Under the pieces are notes generated by a model, which was given only the letters and a program-made list of their open reading frames with translations, was not told where the DNA came from and made no database searches. 5,524 bases of DNA from CAYHSY01 sp964359435 (GTDB taxonomy: Bacteria; Patescibacteriota; Minisyncoccia; UBA6257; JAUSGH01): positions 1 through 5,524 of the forward strand of contig CAYHSY010000052.1 of assembly GCA_964359435.1 (NCBI GenBank), given 5' to 3'. Position 1 is the first letter of the stretch. Each line of letters starts with the position of its first letter. Positions 1 to 4,747 of this stretch are shown here, one piece after another. The translations under genes were made by a program, and so were the position numbers.

Positions 1-60
1 TTCGATCCTTAATTTGAAAGTTCGAACCGACTTTTTTGTACAAATGAAGTTTTTTTTCAT
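1..60 (-). CDS. Possible 5' end of a divergent ORF, running off the window
   Basis: An ATG on the minus strand at 60 opens a frame that has no stop for 20 codons to the window edge (starts MKKNFICTK). The translation is lysine-rich and comes from an AT-rich stretch, so an open frame this short could be chance. No clear Shine-Dalgarno sequence precedes it (only a weak GGGA about 4 nt upstream), and I found no convincing promoter for it. The same bases also hold a weak AT hairpin (arms 42-48 and 56-62). Treat as a possibility only. Confidence 0.2.
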   Translation of the reverse strand, partial: MKKNFICTKKSVRTFKLRIE

Positions 61-101
61 TTATTCCCGGTTGTAGTTGTTGGCGCGAACACGTCGGCGC
101 G

Positions 102-130
102 TTGACAATGGGGCGGAATTGACATATCAT
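102..130 (+). promoter_or_regulatory. Sigma70-type promoter of the HIT-like gene
   Basis: A perfect -35 hexamer TTGACA (102-107) is followed after exactly 17 bases by TATCAT (125-130), five of six matches to TATAAT. Transcription would start near 137, leaving a leader of about 40 nt that carries the Shine-Dalgarno TAAGGAG at 163-169. This is the best promoter match in the window. Confidence 0.8.
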
Positions 131-176
131 AAATAATCGCGAGTCAGTAAGTCAGTCGAATCTAAGGAGTTGAGCT

Positions 177-647
177 ATGGATAGATTGATTTTCTCCACG
201 AAAAACTTTACGGTGGTGGCGCCTCACAAGCCGCACATTACAAGGTGCGACGGCGGACATATCGCGATCGTTCCCATAGTTGCGGTGCCGGACCGCACCG
301 CCCTTTCGCCGCTCTTGGCCATTGAATTGATGCGGCTGACCATGGTTCTTGGCGCAGCCATGGAACGGGTGATGAACCACCGGGGCGTTGACGTCGGCCG
401 CGTCAACTATCAGGAAAACGGCAACTGGCGCCCGTCATTGCATGTCCACGTTTATGGCCGGGCCCGGAGCGCCAAGCTCCAGAGGTGGGGCGAGGCCTTA
501 TACTTCCCCAAACCCGAAACCGGTTACTACGACGGCAACGAACCGTTGAATGCCGAGGATGCGCGTGAGTTGGCCGCGGAAATCACCGCTCTTTTCCAAA
601 CTGACAAGTATCAGGACGCACAATGGGGAATCCCCCCGCAGTCATGA
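177..647 (+). CDS. HIT-superfamily (histidine triad-like) protein
   Basis: A 156-residue protein of the HIT fold, the superfamily of nucleotide hydrolases and transferases acting on nucleoside phosphoramidates and dinucleoside polyphosphates. Visible family features: an N-terminal strand region, GGHIAIVP at residues 26-33 (the conserved G-H-hydrophobic-P segment), the helix LSPLLAIELMRL at 43-54, an NYQENGNW segment at 77-84, and the catalytic motif HVHVY at 89-93. In family terms the motif is H-x-H-x-H; the middle histidine (here H91), which takes the nucleotidyl group, is kept, while the third histidine is tyrosine. A C-terminal tail (about 94-156, ending near DKYQDAQWGI) goes beyond the minimal HINT-type domain and resembles proteins I associate with Patescibacteria. 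The ATG is fixed by TAAGGAG with a 7-nt spacer. The substrate cannot be told from sequence, and the Y93 change makes catalysis uncertain. No signal peptide; likely cytosolic. Confidence 0.8.
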   Translation: MDRLIFSTKNFTVVAPHKPHITRCDGGHIAIVPIVAVPDRTALSPLLAIELMRLTMVLGAAMERVMNHRGVDVGRVNYQENGNWRPSLHVHVYGRARSAKLQRWGEALYFPKPETGYYDGNEPLNAEDARELAAEITALFQTDKYQDAQWGIPPQS

Positions 648-688
648 GCCCGCAAACCACTGTGCACTGAGCGTGATAATTCGCCGGT

Positions 689-880
689 ATGAGTCGGGCC
701 GGGTTCGTCCGTGTTTCTGATGAAGACGACGCGGTGGACCTGACCATGGTTTTCCAGACCAGGAACTGGAAATTCCACGACAACCGCACGTTCGCGGTGA
801 ACCTCACGAGCACGTTCGATAAGGACTGGTTCGTCGAGGGACTCCACCACCACCTCGAGAAGATCGAGGTCGTCGCGTAA
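689..880 (+). CDS. Small hypothetical protein, 63 aa
   Basis: I do not recognise this product. It is acidic in its first third (DEDDAVD at residues 11-17), then mixed and fairly hydrophilic, with a histidine cluster (HHH at 54-56) near the end; no membrane segment is visible. An in-frame TAA at 677-679 limits the start to the ATG at 689, which has no Shine-Dalgarno sequence. It begins 41 nt after the HIT-like gene, with no terminator between, so the two could be cotranscribed, and it ends 16 nt before a strong rightward terminator. That position, and a translation that reads like protein, favour a real gene. Against it: small size, no ribosome binding site, and competing open frames on the other strand in the same GC-rich stretch. 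Confidence 0.45.
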   Translation: MSRAGFVRVSDEDDAVDLTMVFQTRNWKFHDNRTFAVNLTSTFDKDWFVEGLHHHLEKIEVVA

Positions 881-896
881 CCCTCACCAAATCAAC

Positions 897-936
897 CGAC
901 CACTTGGCGCTTGCGCCCGGTGGTCGTGTTATTTTA
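897..936 (+). terminator. Rho-independent terminator ending the rightward unit
   Basis: Arms CGACCACTTGGC (897-908) and GCCCGGTGGTCG (915-926) pair over 12 positions with one mismatch and one G-U, closing a 6-nt loop; TGTTATTTTA follows. Only the plus strand has the T-rich tail, so it mainly ends rightward transcription, but the hairpin sits 10 nt beyond the folA stop (946) and could also protect the 3' end of the converging folA message. Confidence 0.7.
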
Positions 937-945
937 GTCGAACGT

Positions 946-1437
946 TCACTTCCTGGCGTACACCACAAACTCGTAGTCGTAGATATTTTTTTCATCTTGC
1001 ATACCCTTGACACGGGAGGTTTCGCGCCAGATATTTTTATCGATGGCCGGAAAATACACATCTCCTTCCGGAAAGTCGTGGTGGACCTCCGTAACATAGA
1101 GCTTGTCCGCCAAGTGCAGGGCTTGGGCGTAGATTTCGCCGCCGCCGATGATAAAAACAGGGTTTAGGGTATAGCCACTAGCCACTAGGGCGGAATCCAG
1201 GGAAGCAACAACTGTCACGCCTTCGGCTTTGAAATCCGGCTGGCGAGTGATAACTATGTTTTGGCGGCCGGGCAAGGGGCAGCCGATGGCTTCAAAAGTT
1301 TTGCGGCCCATGATGATGGGGTGGCCCATGGTCGTGTCTTTGAAGTGCTTCAAATCGGCCGGCAACTTCCAGAGAAGTCCAGCGCCGCGTTTGCCAATGA
1401 CATTGTTGTTGCCAATCGCTACTATAATAGACAGCAT
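946..1437 (-). CDS. folA: Dihydrofolate reductase
   Basis: NADPH-dependent reduction of 7,8-dihydrofolate to tetrahydrofolate in the cytosol, restoring the cofactor oxidised by thymidylate synthase. The 163 residues match the usual bacterial length (about 160). Family landmarks: the N-terminal strand LSIIVAIG with the N-x-V-I-G segment (N12-G15), W23-K-L-P-A-D28-L with the active-site acid D28, MGRKTFEAIG (43-52) and PLPGRQNIVIT (54-64) for NADPH and folate binding, and FIIGGGEIYAQAL (95-107), the second nucleotide-binding loop. It is the distal gene of a thyA-folA pair; the 100-nt gap to thyA is filled by a palindromic repeat ending 1 nt before the ATG. There is no Shine-Dalgarno sequence. 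Residues L84-Y89 are encoded by copies of a heptamer that also forms an intergenic array near groEL; this falls in a loop region of the family where sequence varies, so function should survive. Confidence 0.96.
   Translation of the reverse strand: MLSIIVAIGNNNVIGKRGAGLLWKLPADLKHFKDTTMGHPIIMGRKTFEAIGCPLPGRQNIVITRQPDFKAEGVTVVASLDSALVASGYTLNPVFIIGGGEIYAQALHLADKLYVTEVHHDFPEGDVYFPAIDKNIWRETSRVKGMQDEKNIYDYEFVVYARK
1172..1188 (-). repeat. Intragenic heptamer repeat (CTAGTGG, 2.4 units) in folA
   Basis: Read on the minus strand, these 17 bases are CTAGTGG twice plus CTA. They are in frame within folA, coding L-V-A-S-G-Y (residues 84-89). The same unit starts the intergenic array at 2466-2496, there on the plus strand. 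Confidence 0.6.
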
Positions 1438-1438
1438 T

Positions 1439-1533
1439 GTTTATAGGGCTACGAAATACGAACAATTTACGAATATACTAAAACTTATTATGCAATCTTT
1501 CGTATATTCGTACATATTTCGTATTTAGTAGCC
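1439..1533. repeat. Palindromic intergenic element, copy A (thyA-folA gap)
   Basis: Arms at 1447-1478 and 1502-1533 are inverted repeats of 32 bases: the outer 16 match but for one base, then 6 bases do not pair, and the inner 10 (ACGAATATAC) match perfectly. The central loop (1479-1501) is not paired. Each arm holds three spaced ACGAA words. The element matches copy B at 4163-4257 at about nine of ten positions, in the same orientation. It begins 1 nt upstream of the folA ATG and ends 4 nt past the thyA stop, so it makes up virtually the whole gap. No transposase and no convincing target-site duplication is visible. Confidence 0.9.
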
Positions 1534-1537
1534 AATT

Positions 1538-2350
1538 TTAAACGGCGACTTCCGCTTTTATGGCCGGGTGCGGGTCGTAACCTTGGAGTTCAAAGTCGGC
1601 AAATTCCAGTTGCTCCAAATCCGCGATGGAATGGACGTCCTTTTTTATAATCAATTTGGGCAGGACTTTGGTCTCACGCGAAAGCTGTAAATCCACTTGC
1701 GGCAAATGGTTTACATAAATATGCGCATCCCCGAGCGTATGCACAAAATCCCCGGGTTCCAAGCCGGCGGCCTTGGCTAAAAGCATGGTCAGCATGGAAT
1801 AAGAAGCGATGTTAAAAGGCACGCCCAAAAACATATCGCAACTGCGCTGATAGAGTTGGCACGACAGCTTACCGCCCACCACATCAAATTGGAAAAAGGC
1901 ATGGCAGGGCGGGAGCGCCATATTAGGCACATCCGACGGGTTCCAGGCCGTCACAATAAGGCGCCGATCTTTCTTGCCTTGCGCTGATTTTTTTATTCGC
2001 TCAAAAACATCGGCTAGCTGATCAATCAACCGGCCGTCCGGCGCTTTCCACTTGCGCCACTGGTGACCATAGACGGGGCCGAGATTGCCGTCTTTATCCG
2101 CCCATTCGTCCCAAATGCCGACTCCCCTGTCTTTCAGATATTTTATATTGGTATCGCCGCGGATAATCCAAATGAGTTCCGTGGTGATGCCTTTCATAAA
2201 AACTTTCTTGGTGGTGAGGAGCGGGAAACCGTCTTGGAGATTGAACCGCATCTGTCGGCCAAAAACGCCGATGGTGTCAATGCCGGTGCGGTTTTGCGTC
2301 CGGATGCCATTTTGTTTTATGTCGCGGAGGATATCCAGATATTGACGCAT
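1538..2350 (-). CDS. thyA: Thymidylate synthase (ThyA type)
   Basis: Methylates dUMP to dTMP with 5,10-methylene-tetrahydrofolate, releasing dihydrofolate; cytosolic homodimer. At 270 residues it is close to the E. coli enzyme (264). Landmarks: R21 in the phosphate-binding loop, E58 in TTELIW, RR at 129-130 (the arginines lent across the dimer), the catalytic cysteine in ALPPC149H, QRSCD (168-172), N180 in PFNIASY for dUMP recognition, and DAHIYVNH (208-215). It is the first gene of a pair with folA, which recycles its dihydrofolate product. The ATG at 2350 has no Shine-Dalgarno sequence; its leader is a degenerate octamer array. A TACAAT at 2398-2403 (minus strand) could be a -10 element, but no good -35 stands at the right distance, so the promoter is not settled. 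A terminator at 2438-2464 separates it from groEL. Confidence 0.98.
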   Translation of the reverse strand: MRQYLDILRDIKQNGIRTQNRTGIDTIGVFGRQMRFNLQDGFPLLTTKKVFMKGITTELIWIIRGDTNIKYLKDRGVGIWDEWADKDGNLGPVYGHQWRKWKAPDGRLIDQLADVFERIKKSAQGKKDRRLIVTAWNPSDVPNMALPPCHAFFQFDVVGGKLSCQLYQRSCDMFLGVPFNIASYSMLTMLLAKAAGLEPGDFVHTLGDAHIYVNHLPQVDLQLSRETKVLPKLIIKKDVHSIADLEQLEFADFELQGYDPHPAIKAEVAV

Positions 2351-2351
2351 A

Positions 2352-2383
2352 GAATATTAGTATATTAGGGCATTAGAATCTAA
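2352..2383. repeat. Degenerate octamer array in the thyA leader
   Basis: Four consecutive 8-base units (GAATATTA, GTATATTA, GGGCATTA, GAATCTAA on the plus strand) place ATTAG at 2356, 2364 and 2372, exactly 8 apart. The array starts 1 nt upstream of the thyA start codon. Its outer end holds a small palindrome (ATTAGA-A-TCTAAT, 2372-2384). Confidence 0.6.
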
Positions 2384-2426
2384 TTACTGGTGTTTTTATT
2401 GTAGCTCATAGCCATCAAAGCCCGGC

Positions 2427-2435
2427 TGTGGATAA
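2427..2435 (-). promoter_or_regulatory. Single consensus DnaA box
   Basis: The minus strand reads TTATCCACA, an exact match to the DnaA box consensus TTATNCACA. It lies between the groEL terminator and thyA, about 77 nt upstream of the thyA ATG. I found no second box nearby, so this is not an origin; it could be a regulatory site for thyA or a chance match. Confidence 0.35.
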
Positions 2436-2437
2436 CT

Positions 2438-2464
2438 AAAAACTCCCCGAATTGAGGAGTTTTT
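2438..2464 (-). terminator. Rho-independent terminator of groES-groEL
   Basis: A perfect 9-bp stem AAAAACTCC (2438-2446) with GGAGTTTTT (2456-2464) around a 9-nt loop. In the leftward direction the stem ends in a T run (GGGGAGTTTTTAG), as expected of an intrinsic terminator 36 nt past the groEL stop. The A and T runs make it nearly symmetrical, so it could work both ways. Confidence 0.85.
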
Positions 2465-2465
2465 A

Positions 2466-2496
2466 CTAGTGGCTATTGGCTAATCACTAGTGACTA
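2466..2496 (+). repeat. Heptamer array between groEL and its terminator
   Basis: Four 7-base units CTAGTGG, CTATTGG, CTAATCA, CTAGTGA plus a final CTA, starting 1 nt after the terminator stem and ending 3 nt before the groEL stop codon. It occupies the gap almost exactly. The first unit is identical to the unit found twice inside folA (1172-1188). Confidence 0.7.
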
Positions 2497-2499
2497 TGT

Positions 2500-4155
2500 T
2501 TAGTACTCACCCATCCCTCCGCCGCCGGGCATCTTGGGCTCTTCTTTTTTCGGAATCTCCGTCACAGCCGCGCCAGTCATTAAGTAATTGGTCGCGACAG
2601 AAACGGCATTCGCGAATGCGGTCTTCGTGACTTTCAGCGGATCAATGATGCCCAACTTTTTCAGATCCACGATTTCGTTGGTAAAAGCATTGAAGCCCAA
2701 CCAAACGCGCTCCTCACCCTTGGCCGCATCTTTCTTGCGGACCAACTCGCCCATGACCGTATCCGCCGCCTGGCCGCTATTTTCGGCAATGGCGGCGATC
2801 GGCGCGGAAAGCGCGCGAGTCAAAATGGAATGCACGGCTTTCATCGCCGCGGTCTCGGCCTTAGCCATGTCGCCCTTCAATGATTGTAGAGCGTTAAAAA
2901 GCGCCATGCCGCCGCCCGGCACAATGCCCTCTTCCATAGCCGCGCGGGTCGCGGCCACCGCGTCTTCCACTCTTTGTTTCAATTCCTTCTGAGCGGATTC
3001 GGTCGGCGCGCCGACTTTCAAAACCGCCACGCCGCCGGAAAGTTTGCCCAACCGTTCCTGAAGTTTTTCCTTGTCATAATCCGATTCAGTCACCTTGATC
3101 TGCGCCTTGATTTGAGCCACGCGCTCGTCAATCGCTGATTTTTCGCCCTTGCCGCCCACAATCGTCGTGGTATCTTTGGTCGCGACCACCCGATGCGCGC
3201 TGCCCAACACGTGGAGATCGGCGTCTTCCAATTTTTTACCAAGTTCTTCCGTAATCAGTTCGGCGCCGGTCACGGCGGCGATGTCCTGGAGCATTTCCTT
3301 TTTCTTATCGCCAAAACCCGGGGCCTTGACGGCGATCGCGGTAAAAATACCCCGGAGTTTGTTGACAATTAAAGTCGTCAAGGCCTCGCCTTCAACCTCT
3401 TCGGCAATAATCACCAACTCTTTCTTGCCCGCTTCGATCATTTTTTCCAGCAACGGCAAAAGTTCTTTGATGCCGGAGATTTTTTTATCCGTCACCAAAA
3501 TATACGGGTTCTCCAACATGGCTTCCATGCGTTCGGCGTTCGTCACCATATAAGGCGCGATGTAGCCGCGGTCAAACTGCATGCCTTCCACTATTTCAAA
3601 AGAATTGGCGATCGTATTGGAATCCTCAATGGTTACGACGCCCTCTTTGCCGATTTTTGCCATCACGTCGGCAATGAGTTTGCCAATGGCGGCGTCTTTC
3701 GCCGAAAGAGTGGCCACCTCTTCCACTTTTTTATTCTCGTTAATGGATTCGCGCTGATCTTCCAGTAATTTAACCACGCGATCGGATTCTTTTTTAAGTT
3801 CCTCCGCCAACTGAATGACGTTAAAGCCTTTGTCGCGGATCAGTTTTTCACCCTCGTCGATCATGGCATGCGCCAAAACCACGGAGGTGGTGGTGCCGTC
3901 GCCCACGTTGTCGTTGGTCTTGTCCGCCGCTTGTTTGATGAGTTCGGCGCCCAGATTTTCGAATTTGTCTTCCAGCTCAATTTCCTTCGCGACCGTCACG
4001 CCGTCAAAGGTGACTTGCGGCGCGCCATAACTCTTTTCGATCACAACCGCCCGGCCGCGCGGGCCGAGCGTCATCTTAACCGCCTCGGAGAGCTTGTCAA
4101 TGCCCTTTTTCATGGCACTGCGCGCATCTTCATTAAATAACAATGCCTTACTCAT
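2500..4155 (-). CDS. groEL: Chaperonin GroEL (Hsp60)
   Basis: Large subunit of the ATP-driven folding chaperonin, a double heptameric ring that encapsulates non-native proteins under a GroES lid. 551 residues, close to E. coli (548). Landmarks: TLGPRGR (29-35) and the ATP-site GDGTTT (85-90), D51 in TFDGVTVAKE, the apical-domain segment KISGIKELLPLLE (225-237), ATPase aspartate D398 in RVEDA, and the family signature AAMEEGIVPGGG (405-416). The C-terminus is a short glycine/methionine tail (MPGGGGMGEY) rather than a long GGM repeat. It follows groES after a 106-nt gap filled by palindromic copy B, and a terminator lies 36 nt after its stop. The ATG has no Shine-Dalgarno sequence; the leader just upstream is AT-rich. 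Likely heat-inducible through the CIRCE-like site before groES. Confidence 0.99.
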   Translation of the reverse strand: MSKALLFNEDARSAMKKGIDKLSEAVKMTLGPRGRAVVIEKSYGAPQVTFDGVTVAKEIELEDKFENLGAELIKQAADKTNDNVGDGTTTSVVLAHAMIDEGEKLIRDKGFNVIQLAEELKKESDRVVKLLEDQRESINENKKVEEVATLSAKDAAIGKLIADVMAKIGKEGVVTIEDSNTIANSFEIVEGMQFDRGYIAPYMVTNAERMEAMLENPYILVTDKKISGIKELLPLLEKMIEAGKKELVIIAEEVEGEALTTLIVNKLRGIFTAIAVKAPGFGDKKKEMLQDIAAVTGAELITEELGKKLEDADLHVLGSAHRVVATKDTTTIVGGKGEKSAIDERVAQIKAQIKVTESDYDKEKLQERLGKLSGGVAVLKVGAPTESAQKELKQRVEDAVAATRAAMEEGIVPGGGMALFNALQSLKGDMAKAETAAMKAVHSILTRALSAPIAAIAENSGQAADTVMGELVRKKDAAKGEERVWLGFNAFTNEIVDLKKLGIIDPLKVTKTAFANAVSVATNYLMTGAAVTEIPKKEEPKMPGGGGMGEY

Positions 4156-4162
4156 AAATATA

Positions 4163-4257
4163 GTTTATGGGGCTACGAAATACGAACAATTCACGAATAT
4201 ACTAAAACTGCATTATGAAACTTTTCGTATATTCGTACACATTTCGTATTTCGTAGC
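4163..4257. repeat. Palindromic intergenic element, copy B (groES-groEL gap)
   Basis: Arms at 4172-4202 and 4227-4257: the outer 15 bases and inner 10 bases pair perfectly, with a 6-base mismatched bulge between, as in copy A. The loop is 4203-4226. Compared with copy A (1439-1533), the left 47 bases differ at two places and the right 46 at five; the centre differs by one base in length. It ends 4 nt before the groES stop (4262-4264) and begins 7 nt upstream of the groEL ATG. In RNA it would form a long hairpin inside the groES-groEL message, which could block, stabilise or process that transcript. Confidence 0.9.
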
Positions 4258-4261
4258 TTAT

Positions 4262-4549
4262 TTATTCAATAATCGCCAACACATCGTCCTCATCGCCGAC
4301 CAGATATTTTTTGCCGTCAACTTCAATCTCGTCCGGGCCGTATTTCTTAAAAAGGACTTTATCACCGACTTTTAGAGATATTGCTATCCGCTCCCCCCTC
4401 TCGTTTAATTTACCCGGACCCACCGCCACGATCGCGCCCACCACCGGCTTTTCTTTTTCCGCCGTATCCGGCAGCACGATACCGCTTTTGGTCTTCTTAT
4501 CTTCCATCACGGCTTCTATGAAAATGTGGTTGGATAATGGTTTGAACAT
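4262..4549 (-). CDS. groES: Co-chaperonin GroES (Hsp10)
   Basis: Forms the heptameric lid of the GroEL chamber and acts with it in ATP-driven folding. 95 residues, normal for the family (E. coli 97). Landmarks: the N-terminal strand KPLSNHIFIEAV (3-14), the mobile loop around KTKSGIVLPDTAEKEK (19-34) whose I-V-L segment contacts GroEL, the VGPGK turn (43-47), KVGDKVLFKKYGPDEIEVDG (60-79) and the C-terminal VLAIIE. First gene of the groES-groEL operon. The ATG at 4549 is preceded directly by a tandem octamer array and has no Shine-Dalgarno sequence. Upstream stand a candidate promoter at 4685-4714 followed by a CIRCE-like operator, and a second possible promoter at 4595-4623. Confidence 0.98.
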   Translation of the reverse strand: MFKPLSNHIFIEAVMEDKKTKSGIVLPDTAEKEKPVVGAIVAVGPGKLNERGERIAISLKVGDKVLFKKYGPDEIEVDGKKYLVGDEDDVLAIIE

Positions 4550-4550
4550 T

Positions 4551-4574
4551 AGTTTGTAAGTTTGTAAGTTTGTA
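4551..4574. repeat. Tandem octamer array in the groES leader
   Basis: Three perfect copies of AGTTTGTA (4551-4574, plus strand) followed by AGTTTTTT. On the coding strand this is a CTTACAAA-type leader ending 1 nt before the groES ATG: AU-rich, without structure and without a Shine-Dalgarno sequence. Confidence 0.9.
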
Positions 4575-4594
4575 AGTTTTTTAACTAAAATCCT

Positions 4595-4623
4595 TATATA
4601 GAAAGGTGTTTTGAACTTATCAA
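4595..4623 (-). promoter_or_regulatory. Possible second groES promoter, proximal
   Basis: On the minus strand TTGATA (4618-4623; five of six to TTGACA) is followed after 17 bases by TATATA (4595-4600; four of six to TATAAT). Transcription would begin near 4588 and the leader would be mostly the octamer array. This promoter lies downstream of the CIRCE-like site and so might escape it, giving basal expression. Confidence 0.4.
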
Positions 4624-4648
4624 CTCATAAACCTGTTTAATGACTTAT

Positions 4649-4675
4649 TTGGCACTCTCGACCTTACATTGCTAA
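4649..4675. promoter_or_regulatory. CIRCE-like operator (HrcA binding site) of groES-groEL
   Basis: TTGGCACTC (4649-4657), a 9-base spacer, then CATTGCTAA (4667-4675). The CIRCE consensus is TTAGCACTC-N9-GAGTGCTAA; the left arm matches 8 of 9 and the right arm 7 of 9, with the exact spacer length. It starts 9 nt downstream of the -10 box at 4685-4690, the usual place for CIRCE (early transcribed region of groE operons). It suggests repression by an HrcA homologue, which is not in this window. Confidence 0.75.
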
Positions 4676-4684
4676 TATTAACTA

Positions 4685-4714
4685 AATGTAGCGCAAGGCG
4701 GTAACATCCGTCAA
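4685..4714 (-). promoter_or_regulatory. Likely CIRCE-controlled groES promoter, distal
   Basis: On the minus strand TTGACG (4709-4714; five of six) is followed after 18 bases by TACATT (4685-4690; four of six). The predicted start lies just before the CIRCE-like repeat. The -10 is imperfect, so the call leans on the operator's position. Confidence 0.5.
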
Positions 4715-4720
4715 GAGTTA

Positions 4721-4747
4721 TAAAAGCGCCACCGGTTAAGGGGCGCT
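4721..4747 (-). terminator. Terminator of the 193-aa gene, overlapping its stop codon
   Basis: Arms AGCGCC (4725-4730) and GGCGCT (4742-4747) pair perfectly around an 11-nt loop that contains the stop codon (4736-4738). In the leftward direction the stem is followed by TTTTATAA. The stem is short but mostly GC. It separates this gene from the groES promoter just downstream. Confidence 0.55.

Noticed and set aside
42..62. Hairpin AAATGAA/TTCATTT as a terminator
   Set aside because: The stem is all but GC-free, and no T run follows the stem; it is likely a chance feature of AT-rich sequence.
583..853. Minus-strand ORFs of 76-80 aa overlapping the HIT-like gene end and the small ORF
   Set aside because: They are unsupported by ribosome binding sites or recognisable protein features and run against the rightward unit with its own promoter and terminator.
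1438..1500. Promoter for folA inside copy A (TATAAA near the ATG, CATAAT in the loop)
   Set aside because: Neither -10-like word has a recognisable -35 at 16-18 nt, and folA is better explained as cotranscribed with thyA.
1229..1528. Rightward ORF across folA and palindromic copy A sharing the peptide ATKYEQFTNILKL with another ORF at 4094-4375
   Set aside because: The shared peptide is only the translation of the repeated palindromic DNA; both frames are antisense to well-supported genes and have no ribosome binding site.
2500..4155. CRISPR or other direct-repeat spacer array in the repeat-rich region
   Set aside because: The two long palindromes are 2.7 kb apart with ordinary genes between, and the short arrays have no spacers; nothing has a repeat-spacer layout.
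4163..4261. Target-site duplication around copy B (TTAT on both sides)
   Set aside because: The left TTAT is also present in copy A as part of the shared element, and copy A lacks a matching right-hand TTAT, so it is probably element sequence or chance.
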